DNA from: Tenuifilum thalassicum
GTDB lineage: Bacteria > Bacteroidota > Bacteroidia > Bacteroidales > Tenuifilaceae
DNA length: 64,000 nucleotides
Direction: 5' to 3'
Assembly (NCBI RefSeq): GCF_013265555.1
Contig: NZ_CP041345.1
Span: 2,030,581 to 2,094,580 of the forward strand
Shown here: positions 61,939 to 64,000 of the stretch, in pieces
How positions within the stretch are numbered: the stretch's first letter is position 1
Layout: each line of letters starts with the position of its first letter
Translations under genes and position numbers: made by a program
The notes under the pieces: model-generated
Database searches by the model: none
Seen by the model: only the letters and a program-made list of their open reading frames with translations
What the model was told of the DNA's origin: nothing

Positions 61939-62260
61939 AATCGTTTTGCTATTTTTAATGGTTATATATTTGAGCAGTATGGATAGGGCCTGGTTTTCTG
62001 TACCTTCGCAACGAAGGTAACTCGATACAGATTACTTTTATTACCTATCGAACCCATACTGCTACTTTATTTGTCTAACAACTTGTTGTATTTTATTCCA
62101 ATCATTTTTGCTGCTTTATTTTACTGTTCGAGCATTGGCGTAAAACAAGAATTGGGTTACCCTGGCAGGTTTGGGGCATATCTTTAATTCAGTATGTTTT
62201 GCCACCATGCCAAACTGTTTTATCTACCTGTTAATTTATCGATACAGCATATTTATCAGT
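61939..62260. other. Gene-free stretch holding a structured element
   Basis: About 320 bases between the thioesterase start and the DUF3307 stop, both on the minus strand. It contains the multi-stem element at 61973-62063. The remainder (62070-62260) shows nothing I can name. Confidence 0.6.
61973..62063 (-). ncRNA. Unidentified compact multi-stem structure
   Basis: Outer stem AGCAGTATGG (61973-61982) with CCATACTGCT (62054-62063), extended by ATAGG (61983-61987) with CCTAT (62044-62048) across a five-base bulge on the right side (62049-62053). Inside lies TCTGTA (61997-62002) with TACAGA (62026-62031), which encloses CCTTCG-caa-CGAAGG (62003-62017). These nested stems leave few unpaired bases. 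On the minus strand it would be the 5' leader of the thioesterase mRNA. It matches no RNA family I know. The strand is uncertain. Confidence 0.45.
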
Positions 62261-62977
62261 TTAAGCACCGTTAATTAAATTGATTACTATTCCTGAAAAA
62301 ACCGCAATGCCAAAACTTAAAAGGGTTCCCACCAATACGTATTCGCTTTTCTGGGTCGCATTAAATCTTAGAATCGACTTGGCTGCAATAATAAGCCCAA
62401 CCGCTTCGTACTGACCAACAAGAATTAATGCCAAAGCCAGCAGTCGTTCCGTTATGCCAATAAGCTTTCCCGCATTAGGAAGACCTTTTTCTTCATCATT
62501 ATCAGAATTTTCAACTGGTGTCTCAATTGAGAAAGCAAGAAACAAGAACTTAATGATAATATTGGCAGGCTTGGTACAAAGAATGAATCCTGCAATAATG
62601 GCTAACGTCCTAGTTTCCAGCTCAAACAAAAAATGTATACCATGAGTATAATCATACCATAAAACAATACCGGTAATGGCGATGAGGTGCAAAAGCTGGT
62701 CGGCAAAAAACAGGTTAACGGCCCGTGTTTTACGAATCAGGCTGCTTTTTACTCCATCGATTAAAGAGTGGATAACAGTCAGCAAAATAGCAGCCCGCCA
62801 AAATCCAAAATCAAAAGACAGAATATAGCTGGTAATTAATACAACTGCTGCATGGTAGAAAAGATATGGAGATAAAACCTTTAAATATCTTTTATCGCAC
62901 CAGCGTTGTGGTTGCAGTATAAAATCGGATAGCAAATGGGCTATGAGCTGCAGGATAATAAGTTGAGCTACCATCAT
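62261..62977 (-). CDS. DUF3307 membrane protein
   Basis: A 238-residue membrane protein with about six helices. Its N-terminal half (1-125) is the DUF3307 domain: LIAHLLSDFILQPQRWCDKRYLK is the hallmark, and FADQLLHLIAITGIVLW follows near 90. The C-terminal half carries further helices and is found mainly in Bacteroidota. Function is unknown. Its start overlaps the SatD-like stop by four bases (ATGA type), so the two proteins are translated together and probably act in one process. Confidence 0.88.
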   Translation of the reverse strand: MMVAQLIILQLIAHLLSDFILQPQRWCDKRYLKVLSPYLFYHAAVVLITSYILSFDFGFWRAAILLTVIHSLIDGVKSSLIRKTRAVNLFFADQLLHLIAITGIVLWYDYTHGIHFLFELETRTLAIIAGFILCTKPANIIIKFLFLAFSIETPVENSDNDEEKGLPNAGKLIGITERLLALALILVGQYEAVGLIIAAKSILRFNATQKSEYVLVGTLLSFGIAVFSGIVINLINGA

Positions 62978-63660
62978 TGGATTGTGTTCTCAAAATAGGT
63001 TACTGCTTTTTCAATAGAGAGCCAACCTGCTGCAGTAGAATGCTGGCTAACGGTTGATTGATATCTTTTAAGCTTTTCTGATATCTCCTTTTCACTTAAA
63101 CCAAGCAGTTTATAGTAAAGCACCTCGCTTTGTTTTGCTGAGCATTTTGAAATTATCGTATCAAGTAATGAGAGCAATGTATCAAATTGCTCCTGTTGTT
63201 TTTTATCGGATGAACAAAAGAACATGGTGTTTTTAATAACAATTTTCTGCTTGTTCGAGGAAGAAAGGTTTTTTATCGCCCTTCCCGACAAGTAAATTGC
63301 TTCCCCATCAATAATGCCATTTTCAGGGTCAATTGTTTCAAGTGGTGCAACTGCTATGGCAAGTCTTATTCCATGCTCATTGAAATACTTTAAACGCGCC
63401 CTCTTTCCCCTCTCCTTTTTAAATTGAAATGTTTTAACATAGGTTTTAAGTAAAAGGGCTATTCTTAAAGCATATTCAGGTGATTTTATAGCACACTCAA
63501 TATAATCGCCTTGAACTAACCTGCCGTAAAATGAGTATTTTTCATATTTCTTTGTCAGGTTAGACAGTAGTTCTTTTATGCCGGTTTCTAACTCCCTCTT
63601 CTCATCCTCAAATAAGGAGGTATAAGAGATAACATCGGCTGAGATAGTAGAGCAATTCAT
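62974..63660 (-). CDS. SatD-family protein with C-terminal HTH
   Basis: A 228-residue cytoplasmic protein of the SatD family (PF16264). The N-terminal part (1-145) has STISADVISYTSL, YGRLVQGDYIECAI, EYALRIALLLK and the motif IIDGEAIYLSGRAIKNL. The C-terminal part (about 165-228) has a LuxR/sigma-70-type helix-turn-helix, EVLYYKLLGLSEKEISEKL followed by QSTVSQHSTAAGW. It may therefore be a DNA-binding sensor that controls its own operon with DUF3307; the symmetric site 13 bases upstream fits this. In streptococci the name SatD comes from acid-tolerance studies; the role here is not known. Confidence 0.8.
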   Translation of the reverse strand: MNCSTISADVISYTSLFEDEKRELETGIKELLSNLTKKYEKYSFYGRLVQGDYIECAIKSPEYALRIALLLKTYVKTFQFKKERGKRARLKYFNEHGIRLAIAVAPLETIDPENGIIDGEAIYLSGRAIKNLSSSNKQKIVIKNTMFFCSSDKKQQEQFDTLLSLLDTIISKCSAKQSEVLYYKLLGLSEKEISEKLKRYQSTVSQHSTAAGWLSIEKAVTYFENTIQ

Positions 63661-63672
63661 AAAAAAATAGTT

Positions 63673-63721
63673 TATCGGCTAATATACTGATAATTTTAAT
63701 ATATCGGTAATAAAGCCGATA
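63673..63721. promoter_or_regulatory. Symmetric operator-like site before the SatD-like gene
   Basis: Outer arms TATCGGCT (63673-63680) and AGCCGATA (63714-63721) are perfect inverted repeats. Inner arms ACTGATA (63686-63692) and TATCGGT (63702-63708) pair at six of seven positions. The four TATCGG-like half-sites are centred 37 bases before the ATG, where a repressor could block the promoter. Confidence 0.5.
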
Positions 63722-63824
63722 TTTTTAACATGATCTTGCAGTATTACGAAAACATTTTTTTTCTAAAACTTACAATCAGAAATATACTCAAATTTTTCCA
63801 TAATACATTTTGGAGCATTTAAAA

Positions 63825-64000
63825 CTAATGCCAACTTCTAAGTTTGTATCCTTTTATTGCATAGAACAGAATAACAAGATACGATGGAATCAGAATCAGG
63901 TAAGCTGTTTGTGGAGAGTAAACATCGGAAAGGTAACCCCAAATCAGCGGTAAAATGGCGCCACCGGCAATGGCCATAATAAGAACAGCCGAACCGGTTT
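63825..64000 (-). CDS. Sugar MFS transporter, C-terminal end (partial)
   Basis: The last 57 codons of a gene that enters from the right edge. The peptide has AVLIMAIAGGAILPLIWGYLSD (the helix 10-11 region of FucP/GluP-type transporters) and a final helix YLILIPSYLVILFYAIKGYKL. It matches the glucose/galactose or fucose MFS permeases of Bacteroidota, which import sugars with protons. Substrate and start are outside the window. It is separated from the SatD-like operator by about 100 bases. Confidence 0.75.
   Translation of the reverse strand, partial: TGSAVLIMAIAGGAILPLIWGYLSDVYSPQTAYLILIPSYLVILFYAIKGYKLRSWH

Noticed and set aside
61973-62063. A tRNA, suggested by a GGTTCGA-like stretch on the minus strand
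   Set aside because: There is no acceptor stem with CCA-type end, no D-arm and no anticodon arm in the right places; the pairing is that of nested stems.

Overview
The window reads as one chromosomal stretch of an AT-rich member of the Bacteroidota. The evidence is the many TAnnTTTG -7 boxes upstream of genes, the scarcity of Shine-Dalgarno sequences, a TonB receptor with a carboxypeptidase-like N-terminal domain, type IX secretion (T9SS) C-terminal sorting domains, and typical Bacteroidota families (DUF4199, DUF5686, DUF4080 radical SAM, SatD plus DUF3307). The order cannot be fixed from the sequence. Most of the window is ordinary core genome: replication and repair (dnaE, recQ, class II photolyase), RNA and translation factors (TrmJ-like, prmC, an AlaX-like editing domain), ribD, kdsD, tatC, mgsA, thioredoxin, exporters and secreted hydrolases.

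Layout. 1-5320: end of a heavy-metal-type RND efflux operon (adaptor, permease, TolC) followed by DUF1801 and DUF4199 genes. 5448-8555: a large ABCG-like ABC protein. 8929-10104 (minus): bacteriohemerythrin and an OmpR/PhoB-type regulator. 10274-15103: TonB receptor, small carboxypeptidase-like protein and a lipoprotein. 15198-22801: MORN-like protein, serine hydrolase, DHOD-like protein, dnaE, trxA, LOG protein. 22802-23757: gene-free and repeat-rich. 23758-35273: S9 peptidase, phosphodiesterase, photolyase, radical SAM, T9SS cargo, TrmJ, ABC exporter, recQ. 35447-39665: kdsD, tatC, DUF5686. 39666-40471: remnants and small hairpins.

40472-46685 is the most unusual region. A 5' remnant of a tyrosine recombinase is followed by three consecutive units that look like integron gene cassettes. 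Each unit begins with GTTRRRY-like bases that are the reverse complement of the box opening the imperfect palindrome at its own end, as expected for R' and R'' of an attC site. All three carry restriction or nuclease genes: an Mrr type IV endonuclease, a PD-(D/E)XK-like nuclease, and a two-gene unit of an EcoRI-family adenine methylase plus a DUF262-HNH protein. An IS256-family element ends the array. I read this as an integrase-less attC cluster (CALIN type) in a Bacteroidota chromosome that works as a small defence cassette array.

46686-47720 is a second gene-free repeat field. It shares composite modules with 22.8-23.6 kb in the opposite orientation. 47727-64000 returns to core genome: SDR and VOC proteins, a T9SS-exported CotH protein, recX/prmC, ribD, an S41 peptidase, MFS and PAP2 genes, mgsA, AlaX-like, EamA, thioesterase, DUF3307/SatD and the C-terminus of a sugar MFS transporter. 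A compact multi-stem structure lies at 61973-62063 in front of the thioesterase gene, and a symmetric operator-like site lies upstream of the SatD-like gene. No rRNA, tRNA or CRISPR array was seen.
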